Shown here: positions 1-4,963 of the stretch, in pieces
How the letters are laid out: each line of letters begins with the position of its first letter
Numbering within the stretch: position 1 is the stretch's first letter
From: Gammaproteobacteria bacterium
GTDB lineage: Bacteria > Pseudomonadota > Gammaproteobacteria > Enterobacterales > Psychrobiaceae
Reading direction: 5' to 3'
Length of the DNA: 7,970 nt
Assembly: GCA_013214885.1 (NCBI GenBank)
Contig: JABSRS010000145.1
Coordinates: 1-7,970 of the forward strand
Program-made: the position numbers and the translations under genes
Notes under the pieces: generated by a model
Database searches by the model: none
The model's input: the letters and a program-made list of their open reading frames with translations, nothing else
Told to the model about the DNA's origin: nothing

Positions 1-16
1 TAAGCTAAAGTCCGAC

Positions 17-102
17 AGCTAACACTGTCGCATTTTCTCGCAAACAACAAAAAGTGAAAAAACCTGCGCCAGCATTATCTGCGGCTTAGGTTGGCGTTAT
101 AT
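17..102 (+). repeat. attC-like integron recombination site 1
   Basis: The right end reads GCGGCTTAGGTTGGCGTTAT, which closely matches the L' and R' boxes of classical attC sites; cleavage would fall between G96 and T97. Bases 61-92 fold into an imperfect hairpin: AACCT pairs with AGGTT, GCC with GGC, and GCA with TGC near the loop. A possible R'' box, AGCTAAC, lies at 17-23 inside a second small perfect hairpin (CGACAG/CTGTCG, 13-30). The site sits just before the Shine-Dalgarno sequence of the first gene, as expected for a cassette junction. The right half is convincing; the left boundary is a guess because the core pairing there is weak. Confidence 0.6.
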
Positions 103-118
103 TTTTAAAGGACTATCT

Positions 119-436
119 ATGAAATATATAGGATTGTTATCAATAATTTTCCTGGCTGGATGTCAGTCAACACCAATGTTTTGTGAAAGGGAACCTGCTT
201 CTGATTTATGTAATCAAAAAACTTATAGGTATACTACCGATCAAGCGCTCGAAGAGTTTGAGTCTAAAAAATCGAACAAAGCTTTTGCTCTAGGTCAAAC
301 ATCTGATGGTTGGGAGTTTTATGGTTACGGAGCAGGATATAGATCTACATACAAAGCCAAAAGTGCGGCTCTTGAAGCATGTCAAACGAGTTTAGATAAA
401 CATGGTGTTGAAGGTAAATGTGAGCTAATTCGTTAA
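119..436 (+). CDS. small lipoprotein, possibly DUF4189-like
   Basis: A 105-residue protein with a short N-terminal signal (MKYIGLLSIIFLAGC) and a lipobox, LAGC, that places the lipidated cysteine at residue 15. It is therefore probably an envelope lipoprotein. Residues 56-105 (AFALGQ..., GYGAGYRS, AALEAC, CELI) form a small domain with two spaced cysteines. It loosely resembles DUF4189-type domains, where Gly-Tyr and Ala-rich segments precede a conserved Cys; this is a weak recollection, not a firm family call. AAAGGA at 107-112 is a good ribosome binding site for this ATG. The next gene starts 35 bases downstream with no attC between them, so both appear to belong to one cassette. Function unknown. 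Confidence 0.75.
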   Translation: MKYIGLLSIIFLAGCQSTPMFCEREPASDLCNQKTYRYTTDQALEEFESKKSNKAFALGQTSDGWEFYGYGAGYRSTYKAKSAALEACQTSLDKHGVEGKCELIR

Positions 437-471
437 AAAACTATAATAAATTTAATCTCATAAGGAAGTGT

Positions 472-819
472 ATGTTTGAAATAGTCGGTTTATTAATAGG
501 AATAATAGCTACAATTGTTATTTGTTCAATAGCATTTATAGCTATCAAAGCTCTTCGAGAATGGTCTAAAAATAATAAATTACCAGTAAAATCTAAAGTT
601 TTAGCCAAAAACTCTGAAACAACATATCACAATAGTAATAATGACAACTTTAGTTCGTCATCAAGGACCGTTCGCACAATTACATTTCAAGATTCATTAA
701 ATAATACAAGGCGTGTGTTCCGTGTTAGGCGAGATGTTTTTGATTTAACTGTCGAAGGAGATGTTGGCACTCTTGTTCATCAAGGAACAAGATTTCATAG
801 TTTTAATATCTGCCAATAA
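472..819 (+). CDS. DUF2500-like single-pass membrane protein
   Basis: A 115-residue protein. Residues 4-27 form one hydrophobic transmembrane helix, followed by a basic stretch and a soluble domain. The C-terminal motif GDVGTLVHQGTRFHSF (residues 96-111) and the preceding FRVRRDVFDL match the characteristic end of the DUF2500 family (E. coli YhhM type), as does the overall layout of an N-terminal anchor plus a small beta-rich domain. Residues 50-65 are rich in Ser and Asn and probably form a linker. The biochemical role of the family is unknown. TAAGGAAG at 461-468 serves the ATG. It follows the lipoprotein gene closely on the same strand, so the two may be co-transcribed and may both act at the envelope; that link is inference. 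Confidence 0.8.
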   Translation: MFEIVGLLIGIIATIVICSIAFIAIKALREWSKNNKLPVKSKVLAKNSETTYHNSNNDNFSSSSRTVRTITFQDSLNNTRRVFRVRRDVFDLTVEGDVGTLVHQGTRFHSFNICQ

Positions 820-822
820 TAC

Positions 823-935
823 AACTAACAAGTTTGTAAACAAGGATAAATTTTAACTACGAATTTTATGTTGCCGCTGCGTGTCAGTTTGACACAAAAT
901 GCTTCACAATAAACACCGCCAGTTAGGCGTTATGC
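823..935 (+). repeat. attC-like integron recombination site 2
   Basis: The site runs from AACTAAC (823-829, R''-like) to GTTAGGCGTTATGC (922-935). The R' core is GTTATGC, with cleavage expected between G929 and T930. A perfect hairpin, GTGTCA-GTT-TGACAC, lies in the middle (881-895). The length of about 113 bases is close to that of the long VCR-type sites of vibrios and relatives. Pairing between the outer arms is only partial. The site closes the cassette holding the lipoprotein and DUF2500-like genes and opens the one interrupted by the insertion sequence. Confidence 0.6.
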
Positions 936-1032
936 TACTGTCGTAATTTTGTCGCAACTATGTCGTATACAAGGAGAAGTTTCTATTCAAGACTGGCTAT
1001 TGATTTATCTTGAAAGGAAATAACCGGTGTTT
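936..1032 (+). other. 5' part of a cassette cut off by the IS insertion
   Basis: This stretch lies between the cassette junction at 929/930 and the left end of the IS. It contains three TGTCG motifs (941-970) and two Shine-Dalgarno-like elements, AAGGAG near 971 and GAAAGGAAAT near 1012. Only a tiny unanchored reading frame ending at the TAA of 1020-1022 is present, and it has no good start codon. The stretch is most simply the original leader of the HTH gene at 2672, now separated from it by about 1.6 kb. Confidence 0.45.
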
Positions 1033-1039
1033 TGCAAGG

Positions 1040-1059
1040 TAGTTGTCGCCTAAATTGTT
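1040..1059 (+). repeat. IS inverted repeat, left
   Basis: TAGTTGTCGCCTAAATTGTT matches the inverted right-end repeat at 17 of 20 positions. Its inner end overlaps the stop codon of orfB (1058-1060), a compact arrangement usual for insertion sequences. Confidence 0.8.
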
Positions 1060-2122
1060 AAGCAGCTTGTTTGTGTTGTTCTGGATTTAACTCCACCACA
1101 CCGACTGGCTGCCAGTTTCTTTCCTTTTGTGACCATCGGTGAGGATGCTCTTGTCGCTTTCGTTGATACAGCGATTTTCTCTTTGCCAGTATCTCAACAT
1201 CCAGCCCTTTATGTCGTTGATTTGGTGTCACAAATCTAATCCGACTATGACGGTGCTCATTGTTGTACCAGTCAACGAAGCTTTTAACCCATTTTCGGGC
1301 GTCATCTAAGGACTTAAAACCCTCACTAGGCCAACGTGGATGATATTTCACGGTTCTAAACAACGATTCCGAATAAGGATTGTCGTTACTTACTCTTGGC
1401 CGACTGCGAGATGTAACAACACCTAAGTCATACATCTTGGCACGCATCGTTAAGCTCTTCATTGGCGCACCATTATCTGAATGCAACACCAAGTCTTTCT
1501 TGCGGCACTTCTCACTCCAAACACTACGCTCAAGTAAGTCAGCGGCCTGCTCTCCAGTCTCGCTTTCATGAACTTCCCAGCCAACAACTTTTCGACTGTA
1601 AATGTCTTCGATCATGTAAAGGTAATAATGCTGCCCGATCACATTTGTTGGCATGTAGCTAATATCCCAACTCCAAACCTCATTTGCCTTCTTAGCGGTA
1701 AAGCTCGTTGGCTTAGGGTGGTTATTTCTAGGCTTAGCTTTACCTCGATGGCTCAGCATATTTTCGGCTTTTAGTATTCTATAAAAACTCGATTCGGATG
1801 CAACATATTCACCACGGTCAGCCAGTATAGGCACGATTTGGCTTGGTGGTAGTGATGCAAACTCCTCTGTGTTGCAAAGCCTAATAACAGTTTGTCTTTC
1901 TTCGGTGCTCAGCTTATTTTCAGGATCACACCTAACTGCCGTTGGTCGTTTATCAGCGTTAATTTTACCGCCACAACACCAGCGTTGCAAAGTCCTAACT
2001 GATAACCCTATGACTTCACACGCTTTGTCCTGCCTGGCGCCAGAGGCAACAGCTTCATGAATAAATTGCACATGCTTTTGCCTATCAGTCAGCGTAATTA
2101 GCTGTCCTCTTTTTCCTCCCAA
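1058..2122 (-). CDS. IS3-family transposase OrfB, DDE catalytic subunit
   Basis: Carries the catalytic integrase core of an IS3-type transposase. Residues 15-50 contain a helix-turn-helix (VIGLSVRTLQRW). Residues 85-125 resemble the linker before the rve domain. The core runs over about residues 147-305. The triad is visible: D153 in WSWDIS, D216 in HSDNG and E252 in YSESLFRTVKY, with 35 residues between the second Asp and the Glu as in the family's D,D(35)E motif. No internal stops or frameshifts are seen, so it looks active. The apparent start is TTG at 2122 and overlaps the end of orfA in the -1 frame. The main product is probably not free OrfB but a 512-residue OrfAB fusion made by frameshifting at 2134-2140, in which four residues (VQCL) precede this frame. 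Four + strand ORFs inside are shadows. Confidence 0.92.
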   Translation of the reverse strand: MGGKRGQLITLTDRQKHVQFIHEAVASGARQDKACEVIGLSVRTLQRWCCGGKINADKRPTAVRCDPENKLSTEERQTVIRLCNTEEFASLPPSQIVPILADRGEYVASESSFYRILKAENMLSHRGKAKPRNNHPKPTSFTAKKANEVWSWDISYMPTNVIGQHYYLYMIEDIYSRKVVGWEVHESETGEQAADLLERSVWSEKCRKKDLVLHSDNGAPMKSLTMRAKMYDLGVVTSRSRPRVSNDNPYSESLFRTVKYHPRWPSEGFKSLDDARKWVKSFVDWYNNEHRHSRIRFVTPNQRHKGLDVEILAKRKSLYQRKRQEHPHRWSQKERNWQPVGVVELNPEQHKQAA

Positions 2123-2128
2123 TAGGCA
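2079..2128 (-). promoter_or_regulatory. stem-loop stimulating -1 frameshifting
   Basis: On the - strand, TGCCTAT (2128-2122) pairs perfectly with ATAGGCA (2085-2079), a 7-bp stem starting 5 nt after the slippery heptamer. The enclosed loop holds a smaller stem, CAGC (2104-2101) with GCTG (2093-2090), giving a branched fold. IS3-family elements commonly use a structure at this distance to raise frameshifting. The pairing is read directly from the sequence; its stimulating role is inferred. Confidence 0.65.
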
Positions 2129-2595
2129 TTGAACTTTTTTCTAAGTACAAGCAAAGCTGCGGTTTCAGCCAATGCTTTTTCCTTTCTATTTAGCTCTCGT
2201 TCTAGCTCTTTTATTCGTTTCTTGTCAGATTTATGCGATGGCGTTGCCTTGGCCGTTTTTACTGGCTTTCCTGTGTTAGCAGCCATGCATGCCAATTTCC
2301 AAGTCTTTAGTTGGTCAGGAAACAAACCATTTTTACGACAATACTCACTCAACTCTATTTCAGAGAGCGTTGACGTTTCAAGCACCGCAGCGAATTTCGC
2401 TTCACTTGACCATTTATCTGACGAACTATCTTTTGACACACTAAAACCCGACGTATTAAATTGCTTTTGCCAACTATACAGCGTTGATAGATTAATGCCT
2501 TCTTGCTGAGCGAATTTCCTAACCGATAAGCCACTTTGACTGAGTTTGTTTAAAATCGCTTCTTTAAATTGGCTTGAGTTTCTTTGGTAATGCAC
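2098..2595 (-). CDS. IS3-family transposase OrfA, DNA-binding subunit
   Basis: A 165-residue protein beginning with a transposase-type helix-turn-helix (residues 8-45: FKEAILNKLSQSGLSVRKFA, then LSTLYSWQKQF). A second similar helical repeat follows at about residues 65-105 (AKFAAVLETSTLSEIELSEYC, LKTWKLAC). The C-terminal part is a charged coiled coil, residues 125-150 (KRIKELERELNRKEKALAETAALL), like the leucine zipper used for multimerisation in IS3 OrfA proteins. It should recognise the terminal repeats. The start is a GTG at 2595 with only a weak Shine-Dalgarno sequence. Its end overlaps orfB by 25 bases, and the slippery heptamer at 2134-2140 lets ribosomes continue into orfB. Shadow ORFs lie on the other strand. 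Confidence 0.88.
   Translation of the reverse strand: MHYQRNSSQFKEAILNKLSQSGLSVRKFAQQEGINLSTLYSWQKQFNTSGFSVSKDSSSDKWSSEAKFAAVLETSTLSEIELSEYCRKNGLFPDQLKTWKLACMAANTGKPVKTAKATPSHKSDKKRIKELERELNRKEKALAETAALLVLRKKFNAYWEEKEDS
2134..2140 (-). promoter_or_regulatory. programmed -1 frameshift heptamer A AAA AAG
   Basis: On the - strand the orfA codons read AGA AAA AAG, so the heptamer A-AAA-AAG sits in exactly the frame needed for -1 tandem slippage. OrfB lies in the -1 frame relative to orfA and is open across this site. Slippage would join 154 OrfA residues to 358 residues of the OrfB frame, a 512-residue OrfAB. This is the standard IS3-family device for making the full transposase. Confidence 0.9.
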
Positions 2596-2631
2596 TAACG
2601 TTAACTTACCGCTCCCTGAATATTTAGACCA

Positions 2632-2651
2632 AATAACTTAAGCGACAACTA
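2632..2651 (-). repeat. IS inverted repeat, right
   Basis: Read on the - strand this is TAGTTGTCGCTTAAGTTATT, matching the left repeat at 17 of 20 positions. The IS probably ends at TGACA (2655-2659), a few bases before the ribosome binding site of the HTH gene. Confidence 0.8.
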
Positions 2652-2671
2652 TCCTGACACAGGGGGTAACA

Positions 2672-3352
2672 ATGGATATGAAAATTAACTCACAATTGAT
2701 AAAAAATGAAAGAGAAATTAGAGCATGGAGTCAGCAACATCTTGCTGAAGTTTCTGAGCTGAGTTTACGAACTATTCAAAGAGTTGAAAATAGCGGGAAC
2801 GCTTCACCTGAGTCGACGAAAGCAATTGCGGTATCTTTAGATCTAAAACCTCATGATCTTTATATTAAAGTTGATGAACAGCCAAATAAATACATCCATA
2901 AGTTTAAATTGGCAATTGAAAATATATTTAAAGCAATAAATTTTAAATCTGCTATTACATCTTTGGCTGTGTTAACGCCTATCTTATATGTATCGTTTTT
3001 TACTTTATATTCTAATAATGTCATAGCTGAAGCAACTTCGTTTAAGTTTTCAGGGGAAGTAAGAGTTAATAATTCCACGCTCGCATTTGATGTGTCCGTG
3101 CCTTATAAACAAGTTCATGTGTTAGAAATAGATTCAGAGCACCAATTATTATTTATAACACCAGACAAAAATGGCAAGCGGGCTAAAACAGAAATAAGGC
3201 TTTTACAATATAATGGAGCGTCCTACGATATTATGCATAAAGCCACTGTTATCGGTAGTAATGCCATAACTAGATCTTTTTCATATCGAGTTTGTGATAA
3301 TAAATCTACATTTTATAATAGGGGATTGTCAAAAGTCCCAAGATGTGAATAA
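2672..3352 (+). CDS. membrane-anchored helix-turn-helix (XRE-type) regulator
   Basis: A 226-residue protein with three parts. Residues 8-62 form an XRE/HTH_3-type DNA-binding domain (LIKNEREIRAWSQQHLAEVS, then LSLRTIQRVENSG). Residues 93-113 are one strongly hydrophobic helix (SAITSLAVLTPILYVSFFTLY). Residues 114-226 are a polar, probably beta-rich domain with two late cysteines (C208, C225). The positive-inside pattern puts the HTH in the cytoplasm and the tail outside, the layout of a one-component membrane sensor-regulator. The signal and targets are unknown. AGGGGG at 2661-2666 is a strong ribosome binding site for ATG 2672; a second ATG at 2678 is possible. The IS ends directly upstream of that ribosome binding site, so the original promoter and leader have been moved away. 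Expression may now depend on the IS or on read-through. Confidence 0.82.
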   Translation: MDMKINSQLIKNEREIRAWSQQHLAEVSELSLRTIQRVENSGNASPESTKAIAVSLDLKPHDLYIKVDEQPNKYIHKFKLAIENIFKAINFKSAITSLAVLTPILYVSFFTLYSNNVIAEATSFKFSGEVRVNNSTLAFDVSVPYKQVHVLEIDSEHQLLFITPDKNGKRAKTEIRLLQYNGASYDIMHKATVIGSNAITRSFSYRVCDNKSTFYNRGLSKVPRCE

Positions 3353-3372
3353 TAATGGAAAGTCGCTGAGTA

Positions 3373-3466
3373 GCATAACCAACTGTTAAAAAACAATTAC
3401 AGTTGGATATTGCTCCTTCGTCGCCATTTTAGCCAATACTTTTTGCCTATTATTTGGGCATTATAA
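3373..3466 (+). repeat. attC-like site 3, with a mutated cleavage core
   Basis: The left arm GCATAACCAACT (R'' box GCATAAC, 3373-3379) is complementary to an idealised AGTTGGGCGTTAT right arm, but the actual right arm reads TATTTGGGCATTATAA (to 3466). The core is thus ATT instead of GTT: the G at the cleavage position (3460) is an A. Near the left arm an 8-bp perfect hairpin, CCAACTGT/ACAGTTGG, spans 3379-3406. The site separates the HTH regulator from the next small membrane gene and accounts for the gap between them. Loss of the core G should impair recombination. Confidence 0.6.
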
Positions 3467-3484
3467 ACCAAAGGGAATTATCCA

Positions 3485-3718
3485 ATGAACTTAAACGCAA
3501 CTTTGCTAGGTCAATCATTAGCATTTTTTATATTATTTTCTATTTTACTAATTGGTAGCCTCAGCTACTATCTTGGGAAACGCAAAACTAAAAATCCAAA
3601 AATCACAGCTTTTATCGGTATATTACTTTCATTTATGCCACCTTTAGCACTTATATATATTGCAGTTTTGGTTCTTAAAAATGATGTTGAAAAAAATAAT
3701 GATATTACAAATACGTAG
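3485..3718 (+). CDS. small two-helix membrane protein, unknown function
   Basis: A 77-residue protein with two hydrophobic helices, about residues 9-31 (GQSLAFFILFSILLIGSLSYYL) and 43-65 (FIGILLSFMPPLALIYIAVLV), joined by a basic loop (GKRKTKNPK). The tail is charged and Asn-rich. The basic loop suggests a hairpin with both ends outside. AAAGGGAA at 3470-3477 serves the ATG. It is alone between two attC-like spacers, so it looks like a single-gene cassette. I do not recognise the family, and no catalytic motif is visible. Confidence 0.65.
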   Translation: MNLNATLLGQSLAFFILFSILLIGSLSYYLGKRKTKNPKITAFIGILLSFMPPLALIYIAVLVLKNDVEKNNDITNT

Positions 3719-3725
3719 CAATGAC

Positions 3726-3777
3726 TTATAACAAGCACTGGAATGCGTCAGCACGCCATTGGCTAGGCAGGTATTGA
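3726..3777 (+). repeat. degenerate attC-like site 4
   Basis: TTATAACAAG (3726-3735) is a typical attC left arm. It is followed by a short hairpin, AATG-CGT / ACG-C-CATT with loop CAGC (3742-3760), and by a right arm GGCTAGGCAGGTATTGA in which the expected GCGTTA is replaced by GGTATTG. The GCGTCAGCA core of the hairpin resembles GCGCCAGCA in sites 1 and 9 and GCGCCCAGCA in site 6. Position between two genes supports the call; the missing core lowers confidence. Confidence 0.4.
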
Positions 3778-3807
3778 TCTATTTAAATACAGATGGAGTA
3801 TTCAATT

Positions 3808-4295
3808 TTGTTTTATAAATTAGTAATTGTTTTTATCATTAGTTGTACTGTTGCTGCGTGTAATAGTCCAGTACTCAGAAAGTTGCAAGGGAAGAAATAC
3901 AAAAAAATAAAATAACTAAAACTCTCTACTTATCAAAGATTACTTTTTCCCAAGAAGTTGCAGATAATAAATTTAAAACAGAATGCTCAATGTTAGAAAA
4001 ATTAAAAGATTCAATATTGCCATCATCACAGCTGCTTTCTATTAAAATACGTCCAAGTGATAAAGTATCAAAAGAAAATTATATTAATGTGGTACCTCAT
4101 CGATGGGCTTTTCCGTCGGTTAGACCAAGTTCAAATACCACAATTAAAGTATCAATTTAAAAACAAGGTGTTACTTTACATAGTAAAACAAAATTGATTG
4201 GCTCTGCCGTCGCTTTTGGTGCCTGTGATCGACTAGATAAAATTGCTATTGCACAAGGGCGGTTTGTTTCTAAATGGGTCAGTAAATATATTTAA
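3808..4295 (+). pseudogene. broken lipoprotein gene (frameshift and nonsense codon)
   Basis: The first frame starts at TTG 3808, nine bases after GGAG (3795-3798). It encodes a clear lipoprotein signal ending TVAAC, with the lipidated Cys at residue 18, but stops at 3913-3915 after 35 residues. A second frame, shifted by one base, is open from 3867 and continues plausibly (STQKVAREEIQKN..., LYLSKITFSQEVADNKF, KTECSMLEKLKDSIL) to a TAA at 4158-4160. The same frame then goes on (KLIGSAVAFGACDRLDKIAI..., KWVSKYI) to the natural stop at 4293-4295. The intact gene would encode about 160 residues. A 1-nt indel near 3865-3872 plus one nonsense change explains the present state. The three parts share composition and order, so I read them as one decayed gene. 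The family is not recognised. Confidence 0.7.
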
Positions 4296-4325
4296 GCGCC
4301 TCAATCTACTTTGGGCGTTTACAAG
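4293..4325 (+). repeat. possible attC remnant or deletion scar
   Basis: AAGCGCCTCAA (4294-4304) resembles the left arm of vibrio VCR sites (AAACGCCTCAA), and TTGGGCGTTTAC (4314-4325) resembles a right arm with core GTTTAC. The two arms pair (AA, then CGCC with GGCG, TT, one G bulged). Only about ten bases separate them, far shorter than a normal site. It may be an attC that lost its middle, or just a small hairpin at a cassette junction. Confidence 0.35.
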
Positions 4326-4333
4326 GAGGTTTA

Positions 4334-4630
4334 GTGTTTTATTTTGAACTTTATGACGACACGAGGCTACAAGGCCTCAAACATAGTCGAAAAATTAAGT
4401 TAGTGAATGACGCTGTTAAGTTGTATCGAAAAGATTATCCACTTAACTTGACCAAAAGATTGTTATCAATTTTTATTGTCTGTGGTATTCCCACATTAAT
4501 TTCATTATTTATGGTGAGAGGTGGTCTTGCGATAGCTTGGTTTTCACTGTCTATCCTTATTCTAAATATTAAAATCGCGGGAGACGAAAGTCCGCAAGTT
4601 AAACCATATTTAGACCAACTTATAGAGTAG
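4334..4630 (+). CDS. small membrane protein, unknown function
   Basis: A 98-residue protein. The first 42 residues are polar and basic (YFELYDDTRLQGLKHSRKIK...), followed by two closely spaced hydrophobic helices, about residues 43-60 (LLSIFIVCGIPTLISLFMV) and 63-80 (GLAIAWFSLSILILNIKI), and an acidic tail. The layout of a soluble amphipathic N-terminus before a helical hairpin is shared by several uncharacterised cassette proteins; a link to the DUF6170 group is only a vague impression. The start is GTG 4334, chosen because AAGGAGG at 4323-4329 lies at ideal spacing. The next gene begins 12 bases after its stop, so the two should be one transcript. Confidence 0.65.
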   Translation: MFYFELYDDTRLQGLKHSRKIKLVNDAVKLYRKDYPLNLTKRLLSIFIVCGIPTLISLFMVRGGLAIAWFSLSILILNIKIAGDESPQVKPYLDQLIE

Positions 4631-4642
4631 AGTATTGTAATC

Positions 4643-4894
4643 ATGGAAGAAAACATTCAAATCAATCGTTTTATTAGATGGTCAGGTATTGCTCTTTGTG
4701 TTGTCATTATTCTAATAACTGGCTTATCTATATTTTCGGATAATAAAATGTCAATATTTGAGATTTTCAGTAATATAGGTTTGTTAGTTTTATTTTTACC
4801 AACGTGTATTTTGGGTTACATCCCTGGTTCTTTGCTGGATAGGCTTCCTAACTTTCTGGTTAATTTGATAAAATTAGAGCCCAATTATCGCTAG
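4643..4894 (+). CDS. small two-helix membrane protein, unknown function
   Basis: An 83-residue protein with two predicted transmembrane helices, about residues 12-31 (WSGIALCVVIILITGLSIFS) and 40-62 (FSNIGLLVLFLPTCILGYIPG), and short polar ends. The Shine-Dalgarno sequence upstream of ATG 4643 is weak, so translation may rely on coupling to the gene ending 12 bases earlier. The pair looks like a two-gene cassette of membrane proteins that could interact; that is inference. Family not recognised. Confidence 0.6.
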   Translation: MEENIQINRFIRWSGIALCVVIILITGLSIFSDNKMSIFEIFSNIGLLVLFLPTCILGYIPGSLLDRLPNFLVNLIKLEPNYR

Positions 4895-4924
4895 CATTAC
4901 TCACGGCTGAGCAGGATGTTAGGT
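4885..4924 (+). repeat. possible degenerate attC-like site 5
   Basis: GATGTTAGGT (4915-4924) contains GTTAGGT, a full match to the attC core GTTRRRY. It is preceded by a small inverted repeat, GCTAGC / GGCTGAGC (4890-4912). No clear left arm is visible, and the stop codon of the upstream gene lies inside. The spacing between genes fits a cassette junction, but the structure is poor. Confidence 0.35.
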
Positions 4925-4963
4925 GTTTCTTTGGTTCAGGTTTATTTGAAATTTGGGTAGATA

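Larger units (their letters stand above)
1033..2659 (-). mobile_element. IS3-family insertion sequence
   Basis: An apparently complete element of about 1.63 kb carrying orfA and orfB on the - strand. Imperfect terminal inverted repeats are visible: TAGTTGTCGCCTAAATTGTT at 1040-1059 and, on the opposite strand, TAGTTGTCGCTTAAGTTATT at 2632-2651 (17 of 20 identical). The outermost bases are less certain: TGCAAGG on the left, and TGTCAGGA read inward on the right, so the ends may be off by a few bases. No clear 3-5 bp target duplication is visible. The element is visibly less AT-rich than its surroundings and points against the array direction, both consistent with later arrival. It sits inside a cassette between attC-like site 2 and the HTH gene. 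I do not name the individual IS. Confidence 0.88.

Noticed and set aside
941..970. Three TGTCG motifs as a CRISPR-like or operator repeat
   Set aside because: The units are only five bases long with unequal spacing and no dyad symmetry, which chance can explain.
1380..2509. Five + strand ORFs within the IS
   Set aside because: They lie opposite the strongly supported transposase frames, lack ribosome binding sites and show no domain-like sequence.
1029..2663. Target-site duplication flanking the IS
   Set aside because: Flanks such as GTT or CGG on the left and CAG or GGG on the right do not match exactly, and the precise IS ends are uncertain by a few bases.
2654..2682. Outward promoter formed at the IS end (CTGACA, 17-bp spacer, TATGAA)
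   Set aside because: The -10 would lie inside the coding sequence of the HTH gene and transcription would begin downstream of its start codon, so it could not express the full protein.
2860..3078. 72-residue - strand ORF inside the HTH gene
   Set aside because: It is antisense to a well-supported coding sequence and has no sign of independent coding.
3379..3406. Perfect 8-bp hairpin as a rho-independent terminator for the HTH gene
   Set aside because: The stem is AT-rich, has a 12-base loop and is not followed by a T run on the + strand. It fits better as part of attC-like site 3.
4435..4656. 73-residue - strand ORF opposite the 98-residue gene
   Set aside because: It is an antisense shadow of a gene with an ideal ribosome binding site.
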